A DNA stretch of 64,000 bases from Psychrobacter pygoscelis (GCF_004335015.1 NZ_RQRU01000002.1:372001-436000), one strand, 5' to 3'. Counted from the first letter of the stretch, positions 19,801 through 29,063 are shown. Program-made: numbers and translations. Notes: generated by a model not told the origin, from the sequence alone.

Positions 19801-20878
19801 CCCACGAGCAGTAAAAGCCCAACGTGCGAATCAAGCGCCAGAGCAGTCTACTAGCGCTCAGAGCACCTCGGATAACACCTTCGTGACCTCTACAGCGAAA
19901 ATCCGTGGCACGGTTGGTGAGTTTATCCAAGCTACGCTACCCGATGCCAAAGTACAGCTAGAGGGTAATGGCGTCATCAATAGCTTTATCCGTGCTGTCC
20001 AAGCGTTTAATGACACAGTGGCTAAAGGTAGTGAGGTAGAATCTGCTAAGCAAAACGACTTAGCGAATCAATTCGACTTTAGCAATTATGGCTATGCCCC
20101 ATTGGATGCTACCTACCTTGGTCGCTTTAACCGCATGACGCAAGCCGTGCGTCAGGTATCGACCGAGCAAGGCAAGACCTCGGTAAGCCCGCGTCCAGTT
20201 ACGCGCCGTGCTAGTAATGATCCACGTGGTCAGCACCCTGACTATCAGCCTACTGTCCAAGCTAACCGCAAAGAAGCCAGCGCTTTAACTGCAGAGTTAA
20301 ATACAGTAGACGTTACTCAAGAGAGCGCTGCATTGCTACTTGAAGACAGTGAAGTGATGCAGCACTTGGCTACTGCTCGCGCTAAATCGGCAGATAGTGA
20401 CGTTGCTACTCATGACACCTCCCATGATAAGGTCGCCTCATCTGCTGATTCAGAAGCAAGCGAGCAGAATAGTCCCACAAAGACTGATGTCGCTGACACT
20501 ATAGCTACGGCAGACAAAGTAGCCGAAGTAGCAGAGCAAGCCGAAACGATCGTCGATGCGGCTGATGAGCAAGCTCAAGGCCAGACCTCAGAAGTGGGTG
20601 GCGATAAACCGCAGGCAAATGCTAGCGATAATGGTGGAGACGAGGCCGCCGCCTCATCTAAAACGACTATCGCCAGCTACAAAAATATGATTGAGAATGT
20701 CGCTGAGCAATTATTGCCCCAGCAGAGCAGTCTATTCAATCTAACGACGCCAAAAGTGCCTAAGTCTCGTAGCCGAAAGTCCAAGACGGAGCATAAAAAG
20801 CCGACCCAGTCAGAACAACAAAGCCAAGATGGCGCTGCTGCTGATGCTCAAAGTACGACGGCTGGTAGCGACAAGTAG
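16841..20878 (+). CDS. rne: Ribonuclease E with very long disordered C-terminal tail
   Basis: Endoribonuclease that starts mRNA decay and processes rRNA and tRNA; scaffold of the degradosome. 1,345 residues. The N-terminal catalytic half has the S1 domain (about 37-125), DNase I-like active-site Asp299 (SIDINSAKS) and Asp342 (VIDFIDMND), and the zinc link Cys400/Cys403 (CPRCHG). The C-terminal 800 residues are low-complexity Ser/Ala/Asp/Thr/Gln with an Arg/Lys-rich patch (about 666-692). They are broken by short ordered islands: AWLSNLF near 585-591, around 965-980, 1020-1065, 1081-1107 and 1279-1300. AGGA lies 9 bases before the ATG. The tail is longer than in E. coli (1,061 residues in total). 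Confidence 0.97.
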   Translation: MKRILINATHNEEIRVALCKGNHLYDFDLENRTREQKKSNIYKGHVTRVEPSLEAVFVEYGSQRQGFLPIREIANEYLKGNARDENIRKLIKEGDELIVQVEKEERGNKGAALSTYVSLAGRYLVLMPNNPRGGGISRQISGKLREDMKRMLGSLDLPKGMSVIIRTAGIGKTQEDLQHDLNHLLNIWQAIQEQNKKYPSPRLVHQEAGVVTRAVRDYLRDDITEIWIDNENAYIEAAGFIDAVMPKQADKLRKYTDFEPMFARFGIEKQIETAYQREVRLPSGGSIVIDQTEALVSIDINSAKSTKGSDVAETAYHTNLEAADEIARQLRLRDMGGLIVIDFIDMNDSKHQKEVEKRLIEATKYDRARVQFGDISRFGLMEMSRQRLRPSLEESTGYICPRCHGNGMIRDLRSLSLSIMRQIEQIALKERQGEVQAEVPTDIAAFLLNEKRDSLVYLEQDSGTRITILPHAHLESPNFKLHFNRDGFAPSSYERITDTQQQESNELGYDVDWQTAEKERPEQQPTRQPRQVASSNGKAVEAAAKPAPQTTAVKANTANTPTTPVVANTTPATTNANAAKPHAVAWLSNLFAPTPQATTVDNVSSQAAAEAIEAIVNSGAQSLGALGQVDPSALVQSASNQRRDQEAPSASSTNRYQDDTNEQDEHDKKRRKPRKGKSSKSRHRKDKRDDSAKSTDDDKQQEHNNQADTESSNGDKPSRRPANSRRDSRGQTPRSETLTPDTTGATADSKSSVDSTKDKNRGNQRDRNTNSRQSQANRRKSDSGSKPQNPNEVSLQVNESPVHHKEHEVVHLSLDDSKADSPSPQPAKDAADPKAQAAADAKAKTDSSTAAQPPESATKASAEHKSADQGQDSKASAAPVATQSSDKGHDKGSNNSQVKQAPATVATDKSESLADSSAESEVSQTPNLSTTEIKATDSASSADSEASSTASPKADETETAATPSYDVASLFADRYVTAKKYGLASNDPRAVKAQRANQAPEQSTSAQSTSDNTFVTSTAKIRGTVGEFIQATLPDAKVQLEGNGVINSFIRAVQAFNDTVAKGSEVESAKQNDLANQFDFSNYGYAPLDATYLGRFNRMTQAVRQVSTEQGKTSVSPRPVTRRASNDPRGQHPDYQPTVQANRKEASALTAELNTVDVTQESAALLLEDSEVMQHLATARAKSADSDVATHDTSHDKVASSADSEASEQNSPTKTDVADTIATADKVAEVAEQAETIVDAADEQAQGQTSEVGGDKPQANASDNGGDEAAASSKTTIASYKNMIENVAEQLLPQQSSLFNLTTPKVPKSRSRKSKTEHKKPTQSEQQSQDGAAADAQSTTAGSDK

Positions 20879-20937
20879 AGACTGTTCATAAAGCAGCTAT
20901 TTATAAACACTCCTCTATAAATAATATCGTTAAATAT

Positions 20938-20970
20938 AAAGAAGCCTCATCATCATGATGAGGCTTCTTT
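20938..20970. terminator. Bidirectional terminator between rne and the DUF808 gene
   Basis: Perfect 15-base-pair stem AAAGAAGCCTCATCA with a three-base loop, flanked by A and T runs so that it can end transcription from either side. It sits between two convergent genes. Confidence 0.85.
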
Positions 20971-21041
20971 ATGCGTTTCGTATGCAGATTCGATTTTAGC
21001 TAACGGATTGGCCTATTATAAAAGTGAGAAAAGAGTCACAC

Positions 21042-21962
21042 CTAATGTGCTTGCGAATGACTACCGCGCATCTTACCAATGATGGTAATTATCCCGACAA
21101 TAACCACACCGACGATAAGGCCAACCACACCGTTTAATAGCATAGTAGTTAGACCATCAAAGATACCAGTAAGATGAGCTAAATCCTCAACGTTATGATG
21201 CAAAAAGTCTATACCATGCACTAATATACCGCCGCCCACTAAAAACATCGCTAGTGTACCGGCAATGGATAAGAACTTCATAAGCTTGGGCGCACCTGCC
21301 AATAATAGCCTGCCGAGCTTCTGTTTGGCTTGGCTGTCCTTTTTGATAAGGTAAAGCCCCATATCATCTAATTTGACAATACCAGCTACGAGACCATAAA
21401 CCCCGATGGTAATAGAAACAGCGATAATAGATAACACTAGGCTTTTCTCTAGCAAGGTCGCCCCTGAGGCTGCACCCAGTGCTATGACGATAATCTCTGC
21501 CGACAAGATAAAATCTGTACGAATAGCCCCTTTTATTTTTTCTTTTTCAAAGGCTACCAGATCAATACTTTCGTCTGCATTGGCTTTAATCATGGCTTGC
21601 TGCTCTTCATCATGCGGCAGCAGATGTGGCCAAAACTTGTGAATAACCTTTTCAGCGCCTTCGTAAGATAAAAACAGACCACCACACATTAATAAGATAG
21701 TAACCAGCGGCGGAAATACAGCACTAATCAACAAAGCTGCTGGTACCAATATCAACTTATTGACTAATGATCCTTTTGCCACTGCCCAAACCACTGGCAG
21801 CTCTCGATCCGCTTTCACGCCGGTCACTTGCTCCGCATTTAAAGCCAAATCGTCACCCAATACACCTGCCGTTTTTTTGGCGGCGACCTTAGTCATGACA
21901 GCAACATCATCTAAGATTACGCTAATATCATCAAGTAGCGTTAATAAACTGGCCCCTGCCAT
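21042..21962 (-). CDS. DUF808 (YedI-family) inner-membrane protein
   Basis: 306 residues opening with [20 protein letters not shown] and continuing [20 protein letters not shown], the signature of DUF808/YedI. Several hydrophobic helices follow: about 70-100, 150-190, 225-250 and 270-300. A soluble loop ([16 protein letters not shown]) lies between the first pair. The function is not established. AAAGGAG lies 5 bases before the ATG, so expression may be good. It is a single gene whose 3' end meets rne at a shared terminator. Confidence 0.88.
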   Translation of the reverse strand: MAGASLLTLLDDISVILDDVAVMTKVAAKKTAGVLGDDLALNAEQVTGVKADRELPVVWAVAKGSLVNKLILVPAALLISAVFPPLVTILLMCGGLFLSYEGAEKVIHKFWPHLLPHDEEQQAMIKANADESIDLVAFEKEKIKGAIRTDFILSAEIIVIALGAASGATLLEKSLVLSIIAVSITIGVYGLVAGIVKLDDMGLYLIKKDSQAKQKLGRLLLAGAPKLMKFLSIAGTLAMFLVGGGILVHGIDFLHHNVEDLAHLTGIFDGLTTMLLNGVVGLIVGVVIVGIITIIGKMRGSHSQAH

Positions 21963-22520
21963 AAGTACTCCTTTAATTGAACCAAATACGCTTGGTCACT
22001 GTTGTTTTTTAGCGTTTATTTTATTTATTAGCTAATGCTTAATAACTAGCTCTCGATAGTTATTACTGGAAAAAGCCATTGGCTAAACTAGCAAACTACA
22101 AAGATATCATTAGTCTCCCATACGCTAAGCTACACTGTAAATGGACTAAGATATAAGTTATAGCTCGCTACTGTATCATAACTATCATTGCTGCCTTGAG
22201 TTATCGTCAAGCTTGCCAGCATCACAGCCTATTTTAGCCATTTTGCTGAAAGCTCTATAGCTGTTTTACTGGTTGTAGTTAGGATTATATCTGTATTGCT
22301 AATGACCTAATATAAATGAAGTCTTGGTTAATTATTCTGACTGAATGCATGTTCACTGCCAAACTATGCTACCATAATTGGCGGACTGGCTCTTGTTAAC
22401 TAAAGGTGCGTAACGGAGGCTTTTATAAGCAAAAGTCATCTATAATCGTATCTTAAGTTTGCAATTTTTACCCAGTGAATGCCTAGTAAATATCGAGCAG
22501 GTGCTCAAAGGATACCTCGA
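21963..22520. other. Divergent spacer between the DUF808 gene and dsbC
   Basis: No gene, RNA or repeat recognised in about 560 bases. An in-frame ATG for dsbC at 22479 lacks a ribosome site, so I include it in the leader. Confidence 0.4.
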
Positions 22521-23378
22521 ATGATGTTGTCGTTACCTTCTAAATATCGTAAGCCCCTAATTCAAAGCCAACGCAAACCTTTAATCGGATTGCTGATAAT
22601 GACTGCAATGCTTAGCGCGGGCTGCAACAATAACCAAGAGCAATCAGCAAATGACGCCGCGACGTCAAACATCGCTCAATCAGATAGTACGGCGATCAAT
22701 GCGCCTGTCGATAGCAAAAGTGATGCGACCATCGTTAGCGCCTTACAAAGCAACCTAAAAGCATCTGGCATTGATGAGACGATTACCTCCGCGGTACCGA
22801 CTGCTATGCCAGGCATCTATTGGGTAAGTGCAGATGGACTACCTTCATTCTTTACCGATGCTGAGGGCAAGCACATCATTCAAGGTCAGATCATCCAAGT
22901 TGGTGATGGCGAACCTATCGATATTAGTGCCAAGCTGATTGCCCAGAGCGCTAAAGAAAAGCTGGCGGCTGTCGATGAAAAAGATATGGTGATATTTCCT
23001 GCAAAGGGACAGACCAAAGGCGTCGTTTATGCCTTTACGGATGCAGATTGTGGCTATTGTCGTAAACTGCACCAAGATATTGACGAGACCAATAACCTTG
23101 GTATTGAAGTTCGCTACCTAGCTTGGCCTCGAAGTGAGGAGACCTTTCCTAAAATGGAGGCTATCTGGTGTAGTGAAGATCGTCAATCAGCATTAACCGC
23201 GGCCAAAGCTGGGGCTAATATAACGGCGGCCAATTGTCCAAACCCCGTACAGTCTGAATGGCAGTTGGGCATGAGCCTTGGCGTGCGTGGTACGCCAGCT
23301 ATTTTTGATCAAAATGGTCAACAAATCGGTGGTTACCTGCCGCCCGAGCAGATGGCAGCAGCCCTAGGTATTTCTTAA
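22521..23378 (+). CDS. dsbC: DsbC-type disulfide isomerase, apparent lipoprotein
   Basis: Periplasmic thiol:disulfide isomerase. 285 residues: an N-terminal signal with a lipobox-like LSAGC (Cys35) followed by NNNQEQ, a dimerisation domain (about 70-150), and a thioredoxin fold with the active pair Cys177-Gly-Tyr-Cys180 (ADCGYCRKLH). It also has the structural pair IWCSED...ANCPNP and a cis-Pro segment RGTPAI. The start is chosen because AAAGGA lies 8 bases upstream. Classical DsbC is soluble; the Cys here suggests membrane attachment. hom follows in the same direction, as in Pseudomonas and Acinetobacter. Confidence 0.9.
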   Translation: MMLSLPSKYRKPLIQSQRKPLIGLLIMTAMLSAGCNNNQEQSANDAATSNIAQSDSTAINAPVDSKSDATIVSALQSNLKASGIDETITSAVPTAMPGIYWVSADGLPSFFTDAEGKHIIQGQIIQVGDGEPIDISAKLIAQSAKEKLAAVDEKDMVIFPAKGQTKGVVYAFTDADCGYCRKLHQDIDETNNLGIEVRYLAWPRSEETFPKMEAIWCSEDRQSALTAAKAGANITAANCPNPVQSEWQLGMSLGVRGTPAIFDQNGQQIGGYLPPEQMAAALGIS

Positions 23379-23588
23379 CGTTCACATTTTGTGATAAAGA
23401 TACCACCCGCTCTACTCTGAGCGAGGATATTTATACTTACAAGTGTTTTAACTTTTAGGGTGAGCATAGCGTCATTGTCTGATATATTCTAGCTTCTGGC
23501 TATTTGTTGTTGGATACTGTGATGTAGAGCTAAGTGACGCTATTGGATTTCTTTAACTTGATCTATTTTATTTATTCCTGAGGATACT

Positions 23589-24920
23589 GTGAGCAACTCT
23601 ATCAATCTAGCTATACTTGGACTTGGCACTGTCGGCACCGGCGTCGTCAACCTTATTAATGATAACCTAGCTGAGCTAAAACGCCGCAGTGGTTATAACA
23701 TCTGTATCAGTCAAGTGGGTACGCGGCGTCACCGTGAAGATATTGATCCTAATATTACCCAAAGCAGTGATTTAATGGCCATTGCCGCAAGTGACGATGT
23801 CGATATTGTCATTGAAGTCATTGGTGGTACGACCCTAGCCAAAGACGTTATCTTGCACGCGATCGACCATGGTAAGCATGTGGTCACTGCCAACAAAGCT
23901 TTATTGGCTGAGCATGGCAATGAGATTTTTGCAGCGGCTGAAGCGCGCAATGTGCATGTGGCATACGAGGCTGCAGTTGCCGGTGGTATTCCGATCATTA
24001 AGGTCATGCGCGAGGCTTTAGCAGCTAATACGGTTGACTGGCTGGCCGGTATTATCAACGGGACAGGCAACTTCATCATGTCAGAGATGCGGGATAAAGG
24101 TCGACCTTTTACTGAGGTACTCGCAGAGGCACAAGCTCTTGGCTACGCTGAAGCAGATCCTACCTTTGATGTTGAAGGTATTGATGCCGCGCATAAGCTC
24201 GCTCTACTTGCCTCTATCGCTTTTGGAATTCCACTACAGTTTGATAAAGTATATTGCGAAGGCATCACCGATATTACTCTGCAAGATGTTGAATATGCCG
24301 AAGAGCTTGGCTACCGGATTAAGCACTTAGGCTTCGCTGTTCGTCGTAGTCACAACGGCAATCAGAGTAATGATGCTGAAGGTATTGAACTGCGTGTTCA
24401 CCCTACTTTGATTCCTCAAGATAAGTTACTGGCCAATGTTAATGGGGTTAAAAACGCCGTTTTGGTCAACTCCCATCCGCTAGGTCAGACACTATATTAT
24501 GGCGATGGAGCCGGTGCTGGCGCTACGGCTTCAGCAGTTATGGCCGATGTTATGGATCTCGTGCGAGTGCTTAGTGCCAATGGTCAAGGTCACCATGTGC
24601 CGCATCTAGCCTTTGTACCCGATGAGCTATCTGATACTCCAGTACTAGCAGCAGAGCAGATGGTGACTGGCTATTATCTCCGCTTGCATGCTTTAGATAC
24701 CCCAGGAGTATTGGCTGATATCACCCGAATTCTTAGTGAAGCCGGAATTAATATCGACGCTATCTTACAAAAGCCTGTGCGTAAAGTCGGTCAGGTACCT
24801 GTCATCATCTTGACCCTTCCGGTGGTAGAGAGCCAGATGAATTTAGCAATTGATAAAATAGAGCAACTAGAAGCTATTACTGATAAGGTTGTACGGATAC
24901 GCCTTGATGAGCTTGGCTAA
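23589..24920 (+). CDS. hom: Homoserine dehydrogenase
   Basis: Reduces aspartate semialdehyde to homoserine with NAD(P)H, the branch point to threonine and methionine. 443 residues: Rossmann loop GLGTVG (11-16), catalytic domain with AGIINGTGNFI and AQALGYAEADPTFDVEGIDAAHK, and a C-terminal ACT domain (about 355-440, LRLHALDTPGVLADITRILS) for threonine feedback. GTG start with GAGGA 4-5 bases upstream. Monofunctional form without an aspartokinase domain. thrC, the usual next gene, is missing; a thiolase follows instead. Confidence 0.95.
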   Translation: MSNSINLAILGLGTVGTGVVNLINDNLAELKRRSGYNICISQVGTRRHREDIDPNITQSSDLMAIAASDDVDIVIEVIGGTTLAKDVILHAIDHGKHVVTANKALLAEHGNEIFAAAEARNVHVAYEAAVAGGIPIIKVMREALAANTVDWLAGIINGTGNFIMSEMRDKGRPFTEVLAEAQALGYAEADPTFDVEGIDAAHKLALLASIAFGIPLQFDKVYCEGITDITLQDVEYAEELGYRIKHLGFAVRRSHNGNQSNDAEGIELRVHPTLIPQDKLLANVNGVKNAVLVNSHPLGQTLYYGDGAGAGATASAVMADVMDLVRVLSANGQGHHVPHLAFVPDELSDTPVLAAEQMVTGYYLRLHALDTPGVLADITRILSEAGINIDAILQKPVRKVGQVPVIILTLPVVESQMNLAIDKIEQLEAITDKVVRIRLDELG

Positions 24921-25063
24921 CGTTATATCTTCGTCAAGCTATTTTTATTTATTATTCAACTACTTCAGTGACGTATAGTTAGTCAGTAGAGAGTTAGTTA
25001 GCAGATTTAACAGCTACTATCTAGACGTTACTGCTTTATAGACTCGCATAAAAGGAATTCACT

Positions 25064-26245
25064 ATGTCAAATGATTCGATTGTAATTTTAAATGGTGCCC
25101 GAACCCCTATGGGCGGATTCCAAGGTGCACTTAAAGATGCAACCACTACTGAGCTTGGCGCGGCGGCTATCAAAGCCGCTGTAGAGCGCTCAGGCGTGAA
25201 GCCTGAGCAAGTGGATGAAGTCATTATGGGCTGTATTCTAACAGCCGGTGTGGGTCAAGGTCCTGCGCGTCAAGCAATGCGTAAAGCTGGTCTACCAGAC
25301 TCAACTGGCGCAGTCACTATTAATAAGCTTTGCGGCTCAGGTCTTAAAGCTGTCATGCAAGCCTATAATGGCATTAAAGCGGGTAGTTTTGATATTGCAG
25401 TAGCCGGTGGTATGGAGTCGATGACCAATGCTCCTTATATCTTGCCAGGCGCTCGTAATGGCTACCGAATGGGACATAAAGAAGTCAAAGATCATATGTT
25501 CTTAGATGGTCTAGAAGATGCTGATACTGGTAAGCTCATGGGGCAGTTCGCTCAAGAAAAAGCAGACGACAGAGGTTATAGCCGTGAGCAAATGGATGAT
25601 TTTGCCATTGAGTCACTAAACCGTGCTTTAACCGCAATCAAAGAAGGTCACTTTGCAGATGAGATTGTTCCAGTAACTGTCAGTGGCCGTAAAGGCGATA
25701 CCGTCGTCGATACTGATGAGCAGCCTGCCAATGCCAATGCCGAGCGAATCCCTAAATTGCGCCCTGCTTTTGCCAAAGAAGGCACTATTACCGCTGCCAA
25801 TGCCAGCTCAATCTCTGATGGCGCTGCAGCCGTCGTAGTCATGAAAGAATCCCAAGCCGCTGAGCAAGGTTTGTCTTACCAGGCCAAAATCATTGCTACA
25901 GCTTCAAACTCACGCCACCCTAGCGAATTTACACTAGCGCCCGTTGGAGCGATGGAAAAGGTACTAAAAAGAGCTGGCTGGTCTGTAGAAGACGTCGATC
26001 TATGGGAGATTAACGAAGCTTTTGCTATGGTAACCATGATCGCTATGGACGATATGAACATTCCTCACGATAAGGTCAACATTGAAGGGGGTGCATGTGC
26101 CTTAGGTCATCCAGTAGGCTGCTCTGGCGCACGAATTCTAGTGACTTTGATTAATTCGCTCAAGCGTACTGGTGGTAAAAAAGGCGTGGCCTCTTTATGC
26201 ATCGGTGGCGGTGAAGCCGTCGCGGTTGCTATTGAATTGCCTTAG
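25064..26245 (+). CDS. Acetyl-CoA C-acetyltransferase (thiolase II)
   Basis: Condenses two acetyl-CoA to acetoacetyl-CoA, or runs the reverse in degradation. 393 residues with nucleophile Cys90 (INKLCGSGLKAV), the NEAFA motif, the catalytic His loop GGACALGHPVGCSGARI and the second Cys in LCIGGGEAVA. The length and these motifs fit the PhaA/AtoB biosynthetic-type family. AAAGGA lies 7 bases before the ATG. It stands alone with its own terminator, so pathway context (acetoacetate, polyhydroxybutyrate or leucine breakdown) is not decided here. Confidence 0.94.
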   Translation: MSNDSIVILNGARTPMGGFQGALKDATTTELGAAAIKAAVERSGVKPEQVDEVIMGCILTAGVGQGPARQAMRKAGLPDSTGAVTINKLCGSGLKAVMQAYNGIKAGSFDIAVAGGMESMTNAPYILPGARNGYRMGHKEVKDHMFLDGLEDADTGKLMGQFAQEKADDRGYSREQMDDFAIESLNRALTAIKEGHFADEIVPVTVSGRKGDTVVDTDEQPANANAERIPKLRPAFAKEGTITAANASSISDGAAAVVVMKESQAAEQGLSYQAKIIATASNSRHPSEFTLAPVGAMEKVLKRAGWSVEDVDLWEINEAFAMVTMIAMDDMNIPHDKVNIEGGACALGHPVGCSGARILVTLINSLKRTGGKKGVASLCIGGGEAVAVAIELP

Positions 26246-26393
26246 TACTTGGGCTATCCAGCCAAAAGCACTAGAAGCAGACCTTGTGCCTTGTAAGCCG
26301 CTGCCAATCTAGCTCTACTATAGAGACGTTATAGACATAGTGGGGTATAGACTAGCTGAGGTTACAGTACTCATTATTGTGTATTTAACGCCT

Positions 26394-26419
26394 AAACGCT
26401 CATTATTGAGCGTTTTTTT
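26394..26419 (+). terminator. Intrinsic terminator of the thiolase gene
   Basis: Eight-base-pair stem AACGCTCA/TGAGCGTT with a four-base loop, followed by a T run. About 150 bases after the stop. Confidence 0.85.
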
Positions 26420-27376
26420 ATAGTATTTTTTAGGGGCGAGACAGAGTCCTTGTAACTCGCTACTTTTAATTAACGCTGCTAAAAGGTCGCCGTAAGGTAT
26501 TTACTCTGCTTAGTAGATATTTTCCTCGATACCTCCCCCCTCTCACTATACGCTCTCACTTCTCGCTTATTTTTATTTATCCTTTACCTATCTATGCATA
26601 CAGTATGAGACAGCTTACACCTTTAAAAATCGCAGTTAGGAGAATCGACTGTACAGTTATTCCGTCTAGCTTATTAGAGGGCAATGATCATTTTAAGTAG
26701 ACCATTCTAGCTTCGCTACACAGTGAGCGGCCATAATTAAGGCAGTCGCTATGTTGCCTTAGTCTTATCTTATTCAGCTCTATATTTTGATAAGCAACAC
26801 TGCTAAGAACTCCTACCCTCTTAATGACTCTTCAATCTCGTCAACGCTATGAATCTTTGGTAAATTAAAGGCAATATTGCCTAAAGTGAGTAATTAGAAA
26901 TCACTATCTAATTAGAGTTTATTTGTTGTTTATACTTAAATCATAATTGAACCTAACTTTAAATGATGCAGTATTTTGGTGCATTATTAGCAATAGTGAC
27001 GCCTTAATGACAAGTGCTGTAACGAAAGGTTAAGTTTCTTCTACGGCATGTTATATCACTTACACCCATTAACACGGGTTTACGAGTAACGCACATTTTG
27101 ATACTCGCATTCTATATGCAAGCCAAGCTCAGAGTGCTAGTATACTCTTAAGTTGATGAGGCTAGATTGCACATAGGAATTATTAAAACTTATTAATTAA
27201 CAACTGTTAAGAGACTTAAAAATTATCAATTTGATAAATATAAAAGTTGTTTTTTAGGACGCTATATTCACGACTGAATAGGTATAAGTCTAATAAGTAA
27301 ATTATTAAATAATCCTATATAGTGCTTTTATTAACGGTAATTAAATTATTTCACTAACTACAAAAGGATGACAAGA
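26420..27376. other. Large non-coding region upstream of the PRC-barrel gene
   Basis: Nearly 1 kb, AT-rich toward the right, with no reading frame of merit. It includes a perfect 14-base palindrome AGGCAATATTGCCT at 26869-26882. A long leader or an unrecognised small RNA is possible. Confidence 0.4.
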
Positions 27377-28222
27377 ATGAGTCAATTAATTCGCTTACAG
27401 GATATCCAAGCTACTCACCGTGACCTCATTGGTGATGATTATTATGACCCAACAGGTAAAACTGCTTACGGCGCTAACGAAGAAAAAATCGGTAAAATTG
27501 AAGGCGCTCTAGTAGAAGACACCACTGGCCGTATTCGTTATTTGATCGTTGATGCTGGTGGCTGGTTTAGCTCTAAAGAAGTTCTAGTACCTGCTGGCCT
27601 TGCTCGCATCGTAGGCGACGACGTATTCTTTGATAGCTTAACTAAATCTCAAGCTGAAGCCATGGAAGAGTATGACCATGACTATCAGTACAGCTATAAA
27701 GAGCAGTATGAAAAAGACCGTCAAGCATTTGTTGCGGATACCGTTCCTACTGAAGAGCGTGTCGAAATTGCAGATACACACTATGACGCACCAAACACTC
27801 TTGAGCTACTAGAAGAGCGTCTGACTGTTAATAAAGACCGCATCGTAGCCGGCCTTGTAAAAGTTGGCAAACATGTCGTTACTGAAGAGCGCAACGTTGA
27901 AGTTGAGCTTGAAGAAGAGCATGCTCATATCGAACGTACTAATGTTGACCGCCCAACTGACCGCCGCATTGGTGATGACAATGGTGCTGCGATTGAAGTT
28001 GAGCTAGAAGCTGAACGTGCTCGCGTTGGTAAAGAAACTTACGTTACTGAAGAAGTGAACGTTGGTAAGACTACTGAGCGTCACACTGAGACTATTAACG
28101 AAACTATCCAGCGTGAAGAGCTTGATATTGACCGTGATGGTAACGTTGTTGACCGTGAAGGTAACATCGTAGACCGCGAAGGTATCACTGCTGATGACGT
28201 TCGCCGCGCTCGTGGTAAGTAG
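27377..28222 (+). CDS. PRC-barrel and DUF2382 (YsnF-type) stress protein
   Basis: 281 residues. A PRC-barrel domain (about 15-95, IEGALVEDTTGRIRYLIVDAG then SSKEVLVPAGLARI) is followed by a YsnF/AvaK-type DUF2382 domain (about 140-270), highly acidic with ELLEERLTVNKDRIVAGLV and ERARVGKETYVTEEVNVGK. Proteins of this form are linked to general stress in several bacteria but have no known activity. The repeat DRDGNVVDREGNIVDREG closes the domain. I use the second ATG, 9 bases after AAAGG; the first ATG overlaps the ribosome site. Cytosolic. A smaller paralogue follows. Confidence 0.85.
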   Translation: MSQLIRLQDIQATHRDLIGDDYYDPTGKTAYGANEEKIGKIEGALVEDTTGRIRYLIVDAGGWFSSKEVLVPAGLARIVGDDVFFDSLTKSQAEAMEEYDHDYQYSYKEQYEKDRQAFVADTVPTEERVEIADTHYDAPNTLELLEERLTVNKDRIVAGLVKVGKHVVTEERNVEVELEEEHAHIERTNVDRPTDRRIGDDNGAAIEVELEAERARVGKETYVTEEVNVGKTTERHTETINETIQREELDIDRDGNVVDREGNIVDREGITADDVRRARGK

Positions 28223-28294
28223 TAAGCTTAATGCTTAATCTTGAGTCATAAGCTCATGCGTTAAGTAAGCATTGAGTCTTTTGGCTCAATTAAG

Positions 28295-28324
28295 AAGGTC
28301 AGAGCCAGTCTCTGACCTTTTTTT
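28295..28324 (+). terminator. Intrinsic terminator after the PRC/DUF2382 gene
   Basis: Ten-base-pair perfect stem AAGGTCAGAG/CTCTGACCTT, five-base loop, T tract. It lies upstream of the paralogue, so the two genes are probably mostly separate units or differ in level. Confidence 0.88.
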
Positions 28325-28380
28325 ATGATAGTTTATAAGTCACATTTCCCTTCATTATCACTTATTACAGGATGATTCTC

Positions 28381-28992
28381 GTGAGCCAAAGCAACGATCC
28401 AAACAACACCCCTAACAAACTGTTTTCAGCGGATGACATCTCTATCAATAACCAAACCACAACCACAACCACTTCTACTGATGAGGCAAATCAGGTAGCC
28501 ACTAATCTAGAGATTGACCCAAAACGTGAGCAAGTAGGTCGCCTAGAGCTACTAGAAGAGCGCGCTGTGGTTAATAAAGAGCGTCTAGATGTCGGTAAAG
28601 TCACCGTCACCAAACATCAAAGAACTAAGACCATCGAAGTGCCTATTGAGCTGGTCGAAGAAGTCTTGACTATTCAGACTTTCTTCGAAGATGCGGAGAG
28701 TGAAGCACTATTGACGGGTGCATACGATGAAAAAGATATCTTGCGTCATGTAGAGCCGGCCCTAGGTAGCGTGGCTGTCGTCAACATTAATGGCAATAGA
28801 GTCGAAGTGGGCAATGAGCCAGTAGAGATTGTGCTGTCGCGTCAAGTTGCCACTATCGCTAAAGAGACTTACGCCGTACAGCAAATTGATGTCGAAAAGT
28901 CTGTTCATACCCATACTGACAATATCGCAGTAGAGCTTAAATACGAAGAGCTGGATGTGAAAGAAGAAGGCTTTTTAGATCATAAAGAGTAA
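28381..28992 (+). CDS. DUF2382 (YsnF-type) paralogue without PRC barrel
   Basis: 203 residues: a Thr/Asn-rich N terminus (QTTTTTTSTDE) and one DUF2382 domain (about 50-195) beginning RLELLEERAVVNKERLDVG. It matches the neighbour's ELLEERLTVNKDRIVAGLV and ends TDNIAVELKYEELDV against that protein's ETIQREELDI. GTG start placed 9 bases after AGG; an in-frame ATG overlaps that ribosome site, the same layout as in the neighbour. It looks like a tandem duplicate that lost or never had the barrel. Function unknown. Confidence 0.8.
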   Translation: MSQSNDPNNTPNKLFSADDISINNQTTTTTTSTDEANQVATNLEIDPKREQVGRLELLEERAVVNKERLDVGKVTVTKHQRTKTIEVPIELVEEVLTIQTFFEDAESEALLTGAYDEKDILRHVEPALGSVAVVNINGNRVEVGNEPVEIVLSRQVATIAKETYAVQQIDVEKSVHTHTDNIAVELKYEELDVKEEGFLDHKE

Positions 28993-29033
28993 AAAGAGCT
29001 GTAGTTTTGTTCTTACTAAGGTCTTAATCGATA

Positions 29034-29063
29034 AAAAAAGCAGCGTATAAACGCTGCTTTTTT
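29034..29063. terminator. Bidirectional terminator between convergent genes
   Basis: Stem AAAAGCAGCGT/ACGCTGCTTTT with a four-base loop, with A and T runs on the flanks. It lies between the DUF2382 paralogue and the lipoprotein gene. Confidence 0.85.

Noticed and set aside
19270-20880. Other-frame reading frames and tandem repeats in the rne tail
   Set aside because: They are shadows of the low-complexity coding sequence; no separate gene is supported.
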